Assembly: GCA_902778855.1 (NCBI GenBank)
Contig: CACYZM010000001.1
Span: 69,838 to 133,837, forward strand
Length of the DNA stretch: 64,000 nucleotides
Direction of reading: 5' to 3'
Source of the DNA: an uncultured Bacteroidia bacterium
GTDB taxonomy: Bacteria > Bacteroidota > Bacteroidia > Bacteroidales > UBA932
Below, in pieces: positions 34,613 to 45,366 of the stretch. Each line of letters begins with the position of its first letter. The first letter of the stretch is position 1. The notes beneath the pieces were generated by a model, which worked only from the letters and a program-made list of their open reading frames with translations, did not search any database and was not told where the DNA came from. A program made the position numbers and the translations under genes.

Positions 34613-34653
34613 AAAAGGGCGGTTACATCGTTTTTCGATATAACCGCCATATA
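34613..34653 (-). terminator. Probable terminator between yitT-like gene and HTH pair
   Basis: A 13-base stem with one mismatch (GGCGGTTACATCG at about 34618-34630 against CGATATAACCGCC at 34636-34648), followed on the minus strand by a short T-run. It probably ends the leuS-yitT transcript. Confidence 0.7.
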
Positions 34654-34681
34654 ACAGCTACTGAAAATACTTGATTTCCAG

Positions 34682-35578
34682 CTATTTCTTAATTACCTCG
34701 AAACCGGAGCCATAGACGCCCGTCACACTGGCGACGGAGATGAAGGCCTGCGGATCTTCCTCTTTGATGAGGTTCAGCAAAAATTTGAGTTCCTGTTTGC
34801 GGGCCACGACCACCAGGACGGTCGATTCGGTCTTTGTGTACCAGCCCTTTCCGTCGAGCGCCGTCACGCCGCGATGGACGTCGGTGGTGATGCGGTCGGC
34901 GATTTTTTCAAAGTTTTTCGAAAAAATAAAGATTTGTACGGACTGCTTTGAACCCGAAACGAAGAGATCGAGCGCCACGCTGAAGACGCCGGCCATCACA
35001 TAACCGTACACCAGGTTGGCGACCCGGACGCCCCAGCTGCCCTCGGTCGGAACGATGAGCGACGAACCGATGATGAAGATGTCGAGAATCAGCAGGATCT
35101 TGCCCGGCGAGATGGCGCGGTACTTGGTGATCATCAGGGCCACGATGTCAGTGCCGCCGGAACTGCCGCCTTGCGAGAAGGTGAGCGAGATGCCCAGCGC
35201 GGAGAGCATACCGCCGATGATGACGCTGAGCAGCTTGCCGTTGTCCAGGGCGATGATCTGGATGAACTCCTGCGGGATGATCATCGGCAGGAACCGCAGC
35301 AGCAGCGTCGTGACCACCATCGCATAGACGGTCTTCACGCCGAAAGCCGGACCCAGCACCTTGAGGGCGATCAGCAGCAGGATGGCGTTGATGATGAAGA
35401 AGGAGTAGCTCACGTGGAACCCGGTGCAATACTGAATCACGGCCGAGATACCGGTGACGCCGCCACCCACCAGCTGATGGGGGATGATGAAGACGACCCA
35501 GGCCAGCGTATACAGAATCAGGCCGACCGTGATGATCGCGTAGGACTTGAGCGTCGCGAAGACTTTGTTCCGATCCAT
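34682..35578 (-). CDS. YitT-family membrane protein (DUF161 plus DUF2179)
   Basis: A 298-residue protein with five or six membrane helices in the first 210 residues, containing HQLVGGGVTGISAVIQY and FSQGGSSGGTDIVALMI, the two repeated glycine-rich YitT motifs. A cytosolic DUF2179 domain follows, with RGVTALDGKGWYTKTESTVL and EDPQAFISVASVTGVYG. Function is not established; some relatives affect transport or sporulation. It starts exactly one base after the leuS stop and is probably co-transcribed with it. Confidence 0.9.
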   Translation of the reverse strand: MDRNKVFATLKSYAIITVGLILYTLAWVVFIIPHQLVGGGVTGISAVIQYCTGFHVSYSFFIINAILLLIALKVLGPAFGVKTVYAMVVTTLLLRFLPMIIPQEFIQIIALDNGKLLSVIIGGMLSALGISLTFSQGGSSGGTDIVALMITKYRAISPGKILLILDIFIIGSSLIVPTEGSWGVRVANLVYGYVMAGVFSVALDLFVSGSKQSVQIFIFSKNFEKIADRITTDVHRGVTALDGKGWYTKTESTVLVVVARKQELKFLLNLIKEEDPQAFISVASVTGVYGSGFEVIKK

Positions 35579-38290
<2,712 letters not shown>

Positions 38291-38321
38291 GGGGTTGTAC
38301 GCCAAATTGAAAAATTTGGCG

Positions 38322-38329
38322 CAAATATA
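38322..38329 (-). promoter_or_regulatory. -7 promoter element of leuS
   Basis: TATATTTG on the minus strand, 31 bases before the leuS ATG. Confidence 0.65.
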
Positions 38330-38342
38330 ACGATTTCCCCCC

Positions 38343-39632
38343 TTATTTCAGCCGGAATTCCACCGGAATGACGATTCTGGTGCGGACTTTCATCCCCTTG
38401 ATCTGCCCGGGAATCCATTTGGGCGAGACTTCGACCACCCGGACGGCCTCGTCGTCGAGCAATTCGTCGACGCCGTGCTCCACCGCCACGTTCGTGACGC
38501 TGCCGTCTTTTTCGACGATGAAACTCACGAGCACCTGGCCCTGGATGTTGCGCTCGATGGCGGCGCGGGGATACTTCAGGTACTTGTAAACCCAGCTCGT
38601 CAGGAAATGCTTCTCGTTGGAATGGAAGAACTGCGGGCGGACGTCGCAGTCGGAAGCGGCATATACCCGCTCCGGGCGTTTGCTGGCCTGGTTGGGACTG
38701 GCGGTATCGGTGGTGATTTCATCCTGGGCGCAGAGCACCAGGAGAAAATGATACAGATAGTTGCAGCGCGCCTCCAGGGCGGCGTAGTCAATCAGCCGGG
38801 GCGTGTCGCGCAGCGTCCGGTGCTCGCGGGCGGATCCGGAAGAGAAGAGGAACACCGGAATCTTGCGCTCATAAAAGGCCAGATAGTCGGAAGAGGGCGT
38901 CGCGCCGGCCATCCGCTCCGGGATGGTGACCACGGGCTGCTCCTGGGTCTTGTCGAGGATATAGTCCAGGTCGCGCTGGGCCAGCCGGCTGAAATAGCTG
39001 AACGGATGGCCGTCGCCGCCGCGGCCCAGACAGTTCAGGTCGACCATCGCGCCGACCTTGTCCATCTGCGTGAATGCCCGGTTGGCAAAATACCAGGCGC
39101 CCGCCATCCCCTGTTCGCCGGCGCCGAAGCCCACGAAAATCACGGAACGCCGGAAAAGCCCCCGGTAAGTGGCCACCATACGGGCCACTTCAATCAGCGC
39201 CGCCACGCCCGAGGCGTTGCAGTCGGCGCCGGGGAACACCTGGACGACAGGCTCGCCGTTGACCGTCAGGGTGTTCGTCCCCATATGGTCGTACCGGGCT
39301 CCCACCACGACATACTCGTCGCGCAACTCCGGATCGGACCCTTCGACGATCCCCAGGATGTTTTGGGAACGGATCTCGCCGCCGTCGCCGGTGATGGTGA
39401 AATCCTGCCCGAGGCTGTCGGTCAGCATCAGCACGCCCGCTTCGGCGAGCGCGTCGTAGAGGTAGCGCGCCGCCAGCCGCTCTCCGTCGCTGCCGGCCTT
39501 GCGGCCGTCCAGTTCATCGTCGCAGAGCGCCTCCACGTGCCGCCGCAGGGCCGGGGCAACAGCAAAATTCTGTGCGGCGAGATCCGCCGCACAGAACAGA
39601 GCGATCAGAATTATCGATAAAAATCTTTTCAA
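38343..39632 (-). CDS. Degenerate M28-family peptidase domain fused to a TonB C-terminal domain
   Basis: A 429-residue exported protein (signal peptide [20 protein letters not shown]). Residues about 25-300 align by eye with M28 aminopeptidases, but key positions differ: R113 replaces the first metal His (GARYDH), C138 the bridging Asp (GADCNASG), G172 the catalytic Glu (GAGEQG), and N200 an Asp ligand (DLNCLG). D115, E173 and H271 remain. Residues about 335-429 are a TonB C-terminal domain ([20 protein letters not shown]). The protein is probably not a normal zinc peptidase and may bind peptides or partners. It starts one base after the gcvT stop. Confidence 0.82.
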   Translation of the reverse strand: MKRFLSIILIALFCAADLAAQNFAVAPALRRHVEALCDDELDGRKAGSDGERLAARYLYDALAEAGVLMLTDSLGQDFTITGDGGEIRSQNILGIVEGSDPELRDEYVVVGARYDHMGTNTLTVNGEPVVQVFPGADCNASGVAALIEVARMVATYRGLFRRSVIFVGFGAGEQGMAGAWYFANRAFTQMDKVGAMVDLNCLGRGGDGHPFSYFSRLAQRDLDYILDKTQEQPVVTIPERMAGATPSSDYLAFYERKIPVFLFSSGSAREHRTLRDTPRLIDYAALEARCNYLYHFLLVLCAQDEITTDTASPNQASKRPERVYAASDCDVRPQFFHSNEKHFLTSWVYKYLKYPRAAIERNIQGQVLVSFIVEKDGSVTNVAVEHGVDELLDDEAVRVVEVSPKWIPGQIKGMKVRTRIVIPVEFRLK

Positions 39633-40739
39633 TTACTTTTTGTAGAACGGCATCTTCACGACGACGGCCTTCAACAGGCGACCGCGCACGTCGATGAAGA
39701 TTTCGCTGCCGACTTTGTTGAAAGGAACATTTACATATCCCATGCCAATCGCCTTCTTGACGCTCGGGCCCATGGTGCCGGAGGTCACGTGGCCGATCTT
39801 GTTGCCTTCCGCATCGCAGATGGGCATCTCGTGACGGGCGATGCCGCGGTCCACGAGCTCGAAGCCCACGAGCTTGCGCGTCAGGCCGGCCGCCTTCTGA
39901 TCGAGCAGGTACTGCTTGTCGATGAAGTCGCCCTTGACGTCGTTGAATTTGGTGATCCAGCCCAGGCCGGCCTCCAGCGGGGAGGTGGTGTCGTCGATGT
40001 CGTTGCCGTAGAGGCAGAAGCCCATTTCCAGACGGAGCGTGTCGCGGGCGCCCAGGCCGATCGGCTGGATGCCGAAAGGTTCGCCGGCCTCGAAGACGGC
40101 TTTCCAGAGCTGGTCGCCGTATTCGTTGGGCACATAGACTTCGCATCCGCCGCTGCCGGTGTAACCGGTGGTGGAGAGGATGGCGCCGGGGATGCCGGCG
40201 ACTTCCATTTCCTTGAAGGTGTAGTATTCCATCGAGAGCACGTCTTCCTTGCAGATGCGCTGCATGACCTCCATGGCCTTCGGGCCCTGGATGGCGAGCT
40301 GGCAGGTGGCGTCGGAGGCGTTCACCAGGTCTTTGCCCACTTCGAGGCCGAACTTCGGCGCGATGGCGCAGAGGTGGTTCCAGTCTTTCTCGATGTTGGC
40401 GGCGTTGACGGCCAGCAGGTATTTCTCGGTGCTGAAGCAATAGGCGATGAAGTCGTCGACGATGCCCCCCTTGCCGTTGGGGAAGCAGGTGTACTGGGCC
40501 TTGCCCGGGAAGAGGACGGAAGCGTCGTTGGAAGAAACATACTGCAGGAAAGCCAGGGCCTTGGGACCCTTGATCCAGATTTCGCCCATGTGCGAGACGT
40601 CGAAGACGCCGACGCCTTCGCGCACGCAGGCGTGTTCCTCATTGATTCCCTTGTATTGGATCGGCATGTTGTAGCCGGCAAACGGAGCCATCTTCGCACC
40701 CAGCGCGATGTGCTTCTCGGTAAATACGGTGTTTTTCAT
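39633..40739 (-). CDS. gcvT: Aminomethyltransferase (glycine cleavage T protein)
   Basis: A 368-residue folate-dependent enzyme of the glycine cleavage system. [20 protein letters not shown] opens the family fold; [16 protein letters not shown] and [13 protein letters not shown] follow, and [21 protein letters not shown] is the C-terminal barrel signature. gcvH and gcvP are not present here. The ATG overlaps the stop of the SPOR lipoprotein gene (ATGA), so it is translated from a three-gene transcript with unrelated-looking neighbours. Confidence 0.95.
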   Translation of the reverse strand: MKNTVFTEKHIALGAKMAPFAGYNMPIQYKGINEEHACVREGVGVFDVSHMGEIWIKGPKALAFLQYVSSNDASVLFPGKAQYTCFPNGKGGIVDDFIAYCFSTEKYLLAVNAANIEKDWNHLCAIAPKFGLEVGKDLVNASDATCQLAIQGPKAMEVMQRICKEDVLSMEYYTFKEMEVAGIPGAILSTTGYTGSGGCEVYVPNEYGDQLWKAVFEAGEPFGIQPIGLGARDTLRLEMGFCLYGNDIDDTTSPLEAGLGWITKFNDVKGDFIDKQYLLDQKAAGLTRKLVGFELVDRGIARHEMPICDAEGNKIGHVTSGTMGPSVKKAIGMGYVNVPFNKVGSEIFIDVRGRLLKAVVVKMPFYKK

Positions 40740-41239
40740 ATTTCTTTATGTAGTTTTTGCTTCGTGTCGTAGATCCAGGGGTCGGTCGGGGCCAGGTGGA
40801 GCTTCTTGAGCGCGGCCATGTCGCGACGGACCACTTCGAGGGAATCGCTGCCGTCGATGCAGACCACCGAAAGGCCGCTGCGGAACTGGAACGTGCGGGT
40901 CTTGAATCCGTTTTCCTTCAGCTTTTCTTCGAACAGCTGGACGCCGATATCCTCCTTGAAGGCGCCGGCGACGGCGTAGTACCGCTTGACGGCGAGCGCG
41001 GCGGCGGCGGCTTCGATTTGGGCCCGCTCGGCTTCCAGCCGGGCAACTTCCGCCTTTGCGGCGGCGATCGAGTCGCGGACGGCCTGTTCGTGCGCGGCGC
41101 GGAGCTGGCGGAGGGCCTCCAGATCGGCGGAGGTCGGTTTGCCGAGCGAAGCGCGGACGGAATCGCATCCGGCCGTCAGGCCTGCAAGCAGGATGACAAC
41201 CAGAAACCAGAGGGCCGCTTGGGCGAAATGATTTTTCAT
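40736..41239 (-). CDS. SPOR-like lipoprotein with coiled coil
   Basis: A 167-residue protein. The signal peptide ends in a lipobox (LLAGLTAGC), followed by an Ala/Glu-rich coiled coil at about 40-88. The C-terminal 75 residues fit a SPOR fold: [20 protein letters not shown] and the closing [24 protein letters not shown] domains bind glycan strands lacking stem peptides, often at division sites. The start at 41239 is preceded 6 bases upstream by TATCTTTG; an upstream TTG lies inside that element. First gene of the gcvT operon. Confidence 0.82.
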   Translation of the reverse strand: MKNHFAQAALWFLVVILLAGLTAGCDSVRASLGKPTSADLEALRQLRAAHEQAVRDSIAAAKAEVARLEAERAQIEAAAAALAVKRYYAVAGAFKEDIGVQLFEEKLKENGFKTRTFQFRSGLSVVCIDGSDSLEVVRRDMAALKKLHLAPTDPWIYDTKQKLHKEI

Positions 41240-41245
41240 ATTCAA

Positions 41246-41253
41246 CAAAGATA
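41246..41253 (-). promoter_or_regulatory. -7 promoter element of the SPOR lipoprotein-gcvT operon
   Basis: TATCTTTG on the minus strand, 6 bases before the ATG at 41239. Confidence 0.65.
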
Positions 41254-41276
41254 CGATAAAAAACGTTAAAAAAGGT

Positions 41277-41284
41277 TATCTTTA
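41277..41284 (+). promoter_or_regulatory. Probable -7 element of the capA-phoH operon
   Basis: TATCTTTA, one mismatch to TAnnTTTG, 18 bases before the ATG at 41303 and 23 bases from the divergent element. Confidence 0.45.
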
Positions 41285-41302
41285 CATTTGAAAGCGAACG
41301 GG

Positions 41303-42379
41303 ATGTCAAAAAACCGAAAAAAAACGTTGCTCTTGCTGATGCTGCTGGCCCTCGGGTTGCCGGCGGCCGCCCGGCAACCCGATACCGTCCGCGTCGTGTT
41401 CGTCGGCGACGTCATGTCGCACGGCCCCCAGGTCACGGCCGCGCTGCGGCACGGCGGCAATCCCGCCAATCCGGCCGACTACGACTACGGCTCCTATTTC
41501 CAATACGTCCAGCCCTGGTTCCAGGAAGCCGACCTCGTGGTGGCGAACATGGAGTTCCCCGTGGGCGTGCTGCCCTACTCCGGCTACCCGTTCTTCTCAG
41601 CCCCGCCGGCCCTCCCCGACGAGGCGAAGCGAAGCCACGTCACGGTCTTCCTCACGGCCAACAACCATCTTTGCGACCGGGGGCGGGTCGGACTCGACAG
41701 TACGTATGTCAACTATTCCCGCCTCGGCGTCCCGTTCACCGGCTTCTACCGGTCCGCGGGCGAAGAATACGAAAACGACCCGCTGATCCTCAATATCCGC
41801 GGCCACCGCATCGCCCTGGCCAACTTCACCTATGGGACCAACGGCCTGCCCATCCCGCCGCCCTACCACATCAACCGGCTCGACTCCGCGCACATCAGGG
41901 AAGTCCTCGCCCGGGGACGGGCGCGCGGCGCGGAATTCCTCATCGCGCTCCCCCACTGGGGCGAAGAGTATCAGCTCACGCCCAATGCGACGCAACGGCA
42001 ATGGGCCGATCTCTTCTTCCGCGAAGGCGCCGATGCCATCGTCGGAGCCCATACCCACGTCGTCCAGCCCGTGGAGACCCGGGCGGACGGACGGCCCGTG
42101 GCCTGGTCGCTGGGCAACTTCATCTCGAACCAGCCTTTCCCCTATTCACAGATCGGCATGCTCCTGTCGATGACGCTCGTCTGCGACGAAGACGGGATCC
42201 GCGTCGCGGAGCTGGTTCCCACCTACCTCTGGTGCTCCCGCAAACGGATGCTGGAAGCCAACTACACCGTCATCCCCATCCTCGAATGGATCGGCACCCG
42301 CGACCGCTGGCTCGACCCTTCGGAATACGATAAAATGGTCCGTGAATGGACGGACCTCAAACATAAATTCGGACTGTAA
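41303..42379 (+). CDS. CapA-family protein (calcineurin-like fold)
   Basis: A 358-residue exported protein with signal peptide (KKTLLLLMLLALGLPAAA). The metallophosphatase-like motifs of the PGA_cap family are all present: VVFVGDVMSHGP (about 30-41), TANNHLCDRG, LPHWGEEYQLTP and GADAIVGAHTHVVQP. CapA proteins take part in polyglutamate capsule export in Bacillus, but in Bacteroidetes the substrate is unclear and no capB or capC is here. The ATG at 41303 begins just before the signal peptide. phoH follows after 6 bases. Confidence 0.87.
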   Translation: MSKNRKKTLLLLMLLALGLPAAARQPDTVRVVFVGDVMSHGPQVTAALRHGGNPANPADYDYGSYFQYVQPWFQEADLVVANMEFPVGVLPYSGYPFFSAPPALPDEAKRSHVTVFLTANNHLCDRGRVGLDSTYVNYSRLGVPFTGFYRSAGEEYENDPLILNIRGHRIALANFTYGTNGLPIPPPYHINRLDSAHIREVLARGRARGAEFLIALPHWGEEYQLTPNATQRQWADLFFREGADAIVGAHTHVVQPVETRADGRPVAWSLGNFISNQPFPYSQIGMLLSMTLVCDEDGIRVAELVPTYLWCSRKRMLEANYTVIPILEWIGTRDRWLDPSEYDKMVREWTDLKHKFGL

Positions 42380-42385
42380 GCGCCT

Positions 42386-43336
42386 ATGGAAAAAACCATC
42401 CTGCTCGAAGAGATCGACCCGGTCGACATCTACGGCATCCACAACCGCCTGTTTGACCTGCTCACCAGCCATTACCCCAAAATCAAGGCAGTCGCCCGCG
42501 GCGCCGAGATCTATCTGGTGGGCCCGCAAAGCGAGCTCGACGATTTTGAAGACAAGATCAATACCCTCTGCCGGCTCCGCCGCTCCAAAAACGTGCTGAC
42601 CGAATATGACGTGGATTCCCTCTTCGAAGGAAGCGGACACGCCGAAAGGGCGGAGGCCGAAAGCGAATCGCCCGTCGACAGCGGGCTGATCCTCTACAGC
42701 AACGAAGGCCGCCCCATCAAGGCCCGGACACCGAACCAGAAACGCATGGTGGCCGAATCGGCCCGCAACGACCTGGTCTTCGCCATCGGCCCGGCCGGCA
42801 GCGGCAAGACCTACACCGCCATCGCCCTGGCCGTGCGCGCCCTCAAGAACCGGGAGGTCCGGCGCATCATTCTCACCCGGCCCGCCGTCGAAGCGGGCGA
42901 ACGGCTCGGCTTCCTGCCGGGCGACCTCAAGGACAAACTCGATCCGTATCTCCAGCCCCTATACGACGCGCTGGGCGACATGATTCCCGCCAAACGGCTT
43001 CAGTCGTTCATGGAAGAAGGGATCATCCAGATCGCGCCCCTGGCCTATATGCGCGGCCGGACGCTCGACCGGGCTTTCGTGATCCTCGACGAGGCGCAGA
43101 ACACCTCGCTGGGCCAGCTCAAGATGTTCCTGACCCGAATGGGCAGCGACGCCAAATTCATCGTCACGGGCGACCCGACGCAGATCGACCTGCCCAACAA
43201 GTCGGATTCAGGCCTGATGCGCGGCGTGGAACTCGTCCGCAACATCAAGGGGATCAGCATCGTGGAATTCGGGAAGGAAGATATTGTGCGGCACCCGCTG
43301 GTTACCAAGATTGTGGACGCGTTCGAACGCACCTGA
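42386..43336 (+). CDS. PhoH-family ATPase
   Basis: A 316-residue cytosolic ATPase. The N-terminal KH-like region (about 1-75) precedes Walker A GPAGSGKTYTAIALA (about 138-152) and Walker B FVILDEAQNTS. ILTRPAVEAGERLGFLPGD and VTGDPTQIDLP are PhoH signatures. Members are linked to RNA metabolism, often beside ybeY, which is not seen here. Its final 35 bases overlap the convergent FISUMP gene. Confidence 0.93.
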   Translation: MEKTILLEEIDPVDIYGIHNRLFDLLTSHYPKIKAVARGAEIYLVGPQSELDDFEDKINTLCRLRRSKNVLTEYDVDSLFEGSGHAERAEAESESPVDSGLILYSNEGRPIKARTPNQKRMVAESARNDLVFAIGPAGSGKTYTAIALAVRALKNREVRRIILTRPAVEAGERLGFLPGDLKDKLDPYLQPLYDALGDMIPAKRLQSFMEEGIIQIAPLAYMRGRTLDRAFVILDEAQNTSLGQLKMFLTRMGSDAKFIVTGDPTQIDLPNKSDSGLMRGVELVRNIKGISIVEFGKEDIVRHPLVTKIVDAFERT

Positions 43337-44291
43337 CGGAGGCCATCATGTCGGACTTGCCGGTATAGCTCATCGGGAAGTCGGGATCGTCATACCAGAC
43401 ATAACGATAATACGCGTGGGTCGCATCCTTTTCGGTGGCGCTCCACCAGCATCCGTATTCATTGAGGCCGACGATGTCGTGGTCGCCCACGAAGCAGTAG
43501 CCCAGCGGCATGGCGTTCCAGCCGCAGTCGTTGGTATGCAGGTTGTCGGGCGAGTAGGGCCACATCCGGGTTCCGTTCAGATAGACGTCGGCCGAAACTT
43601 TCGCGCCCAGGCCCGGCCAGCGGCCGACGAAGGGCAGCGGCACACCGCCATTGAGCGCGGCGGCCAGCGATTCCCAGTCTTCGTTGGTCGGAATGCGCCA
43701 GCCTTCGGGGCAGACGTCCTCTTCCATGGCCATTTCCCAGGAATAAAGGTTGCCGAAGTAGGGCGCCGTCGCTTGGGAAGCGCGGTACCGGATGCCGCCG
43801 TAGGCGAGATTCTGGGTGAACCAGTCGAGGCCGCCGACGGTCACATAGCGGTACGCGCGGCCGTCACGCTCGTCGCAGAACACCTCGCGGCTCTTGTGGA
43901 GGCCGGTGAAAGAGGTATTCCAGGTGGTGTCGATCGTGGTGACCTGGCGGGTGTTGACCGAAATGTAGTAACCGGGGCTGTAGGCGACGGCCGAAACCGT
44001 GAAGGAAGCGAGACTGTCCGGGAAGTGGATCGTGATGGGGTTGGTATCCAGACTGTCGACATAAACGCCGGAGACGTGCCACTTATAGTAGGCATCATCG
44101 GGGTACTCAATGCCGGAGGCCTCCATCGTGACCGTTTCTCCCTTGAGCACATAATACGGGACATCCATCACCACGCTGCCGGTCATGGATGCTGAAGTTA
44201 CGGTTTCCTCCTCTTCCTCCTTGCAGGATGCGATGCCTGCGAACAGCAGGACTGCGAGGGCGAACCACCCGAATTTTTGGATCAGACTCAT
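43302..44291 (-). CDS. FISUMP-domain lipoprotein
   Basis: A 329-residue protein. The lipobox ends LLFAGIASC and is followed by acidic residues (KEEEEE), the Bacteroidetes surface-export-like signal. An immunoglobulin/PKD-like region spans about 35-130. The C-terminal 190 residues carry the Fibrobacter-succinogenes major paralogous domain: YRYVTVGGLDWFTQNLAYGG, CPEGWRIPTNEDWESLAAAL, GCWWSATE and SVRCVR. It is probably displayed on the cell surface; ligands of this domain are unknown. Divergent from apbE across a 58-base gap with mirrored promoter sequences. Confidence 0.87.
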   Translation of the reverse strand: MSLIQKFGWFALAVLLFAGIASCKEEEEETVTSASMTGSVVMDVPYYVLKGETVTMEASGIEYPDDAYYKWHVSGVYVDSLDTNPITIHFPDSLASFTVSAVAYSPGYYISVNTRQVTTIDTTWNTSFTGLHKSREVFCDERDGRAYRYVTVGGLDWFTQNLAYGGIRYRASQATAPYFGNLYSWEMAMEEDVCPEGWRIPTNEDWESLAAALNGGVPLPFVGRWPGLGAKVSADVYLNGTRMWPYSPDNLHTNDCGWNAMPLGYCFVGDHDIVGLNEYGCWWSATEKDATHAYYRYVWYDDPDFPMSYTGKSDMMASVRCVRTRPQSW

Positions 44292-44335
44292 GTATCTTCC
44301 TGAGGTTACGACTTGCAAAGATGCACAAATAATCG

Positions 44336-44343
44336 TAAATTTG
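44336..44343 (+). promoter_or_regulatory. -7 promoter element of apbE
   Basis: TAAATTTG, 6 bases before the ATG at 44350. CTTGCAAA (44312-44319) and TTTGCAAG (44340-44347) form an inverted repeat; the left arm carries CATCTTTG on the minus strand, a near-match promoter for the FISUMP gene. Confidence 0.6.
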
Positions 44344-44349
44344 CAAGAA

Positions 44350-45366
44350 ATGTACCATTCGCGCATATGCCCGTGGCTGCTCGCCGTGCTGCTTCTGGTC
44401 AGTTGCAGCGGCCCTGCGACGTACGTCCGCATCGAGGGCTTCGCCCAGGGCGGCACCTACCACGTGATCAGCGCGCCGCTGCGCGGCGTGTCGGAGACGG
44501 AACTCCGCGCCCGCATCGACACCCTCCTCAACGAGATTGACTTTACCCTGAGCGGCTACAACAAGGGCTCGCTCCTGTCGCGCATCAACGCCGGGGAAGA
44601 CCCGCCCCTCAACGACCTGTTCGTGGATTGCTTCACCCGCTCCAAAGAGATCTGGGCTGAAAGTGACGGCGCCTTCGACCCGTCGGCCGCCCCGCTGTTC
44701 GACCTCTGGGGTTTCGGTTTCGCGAACAAGGGAACCGTCACCCAGGCGGCCATCGACTCGATCCTCGCCTTCGTGGGCATGGACCTGCTGACGCTTGAAA
44801 CCCGCGACGACGGCGTCCACCTGGTGAAGGCGGATCCGCGCATCAAACTCAATTTCAACGCCATCGCCCAGGGCTTTTCGGCCGACACCGTCGCCGGCCT
44901 GCTGGAATCGCTCGGCAGCACCGACTATCTGGTCGACATCGGGCGCGAGATCCTCTGCAAAGGGAAAAACGCCTCGGGCGGCTTGTGGCGGATCGGCCTG
45001 GACCGGCCCGAAGACGGCAATATGGAGGAAGGCAAGAACCTCCAGGCCGTCATCGAAGTCAGCGGCAAGGGCATCGTGACTTCGGGCAACTACCGCAAGT
45101 TCTACGTGGAGGACGGGCAGAAATACGCCCACACGATCGACCCCGCGACCGGCCGCCCCGTGACCCACAATCTCCTGAGCGCCACGGTCATCGCCGATGA
45201 CTCCACCACGGCCGACGCCTACGCCACCTGGCTGATGGTCATCGGCACGGAGCACGCCCGCGAACTGCTGGCCGCGCGCGACGACATCGAGGCCCTGCTG
45301 GTCTTCGACCAGGACGGCCAAATGCAGACTTTCCAGACAAAAAACGTAAATTCATTCATACCATGA
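44350..45366 (+). CDS. apbE: FAD:protein FMN transferase
   Basis: A 338-residue lipoprotein (lipobox LLLVSCSG) that attaches FMN to threonines of respiratory proteins such as Nqr or Rnf subunits. GFAQGGTYHVISAPL, FTLSGYNKGSLLSRIN, KLNFNAIAQGFSADTV and DIGREILCKGK match the family, and HTIDPATGRPV is the C-terminal metal/FAD site. Length is normal. The stop overlaps the next gene as ATGA. No nqr or rnf genes lie in the window. Confidence 0.93.
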   Translation: MYHSRICPWLLAVLLLVSCSGPATYVRIEGFAQGGTYHVISAPLRGVSETELRARIDTLLNEIDFTLSGYNKGSLLSRINAGEDPPLNDLFVDCFTRSKEIWAESDGAFDPSAAPLFDLWGFGFANKGTVTQAAIDSILAFVGMDLLTLETRDDGVHLVKADPRIKLNFNAIAQGFSADTVAGLLESLGSTDYLVDIGREILCKGKNASGGLWRIGLDRPEDGNMEEGKNLQAVIEVSGKGIVTSGNYRKFYVEDGQKYAHTIDPATGRPVTHNLLSATVIADDSTTADAYATWLMVIGTEHARELLAARDDIEALLVFDQDGQMQTFQTKNVNSFIP

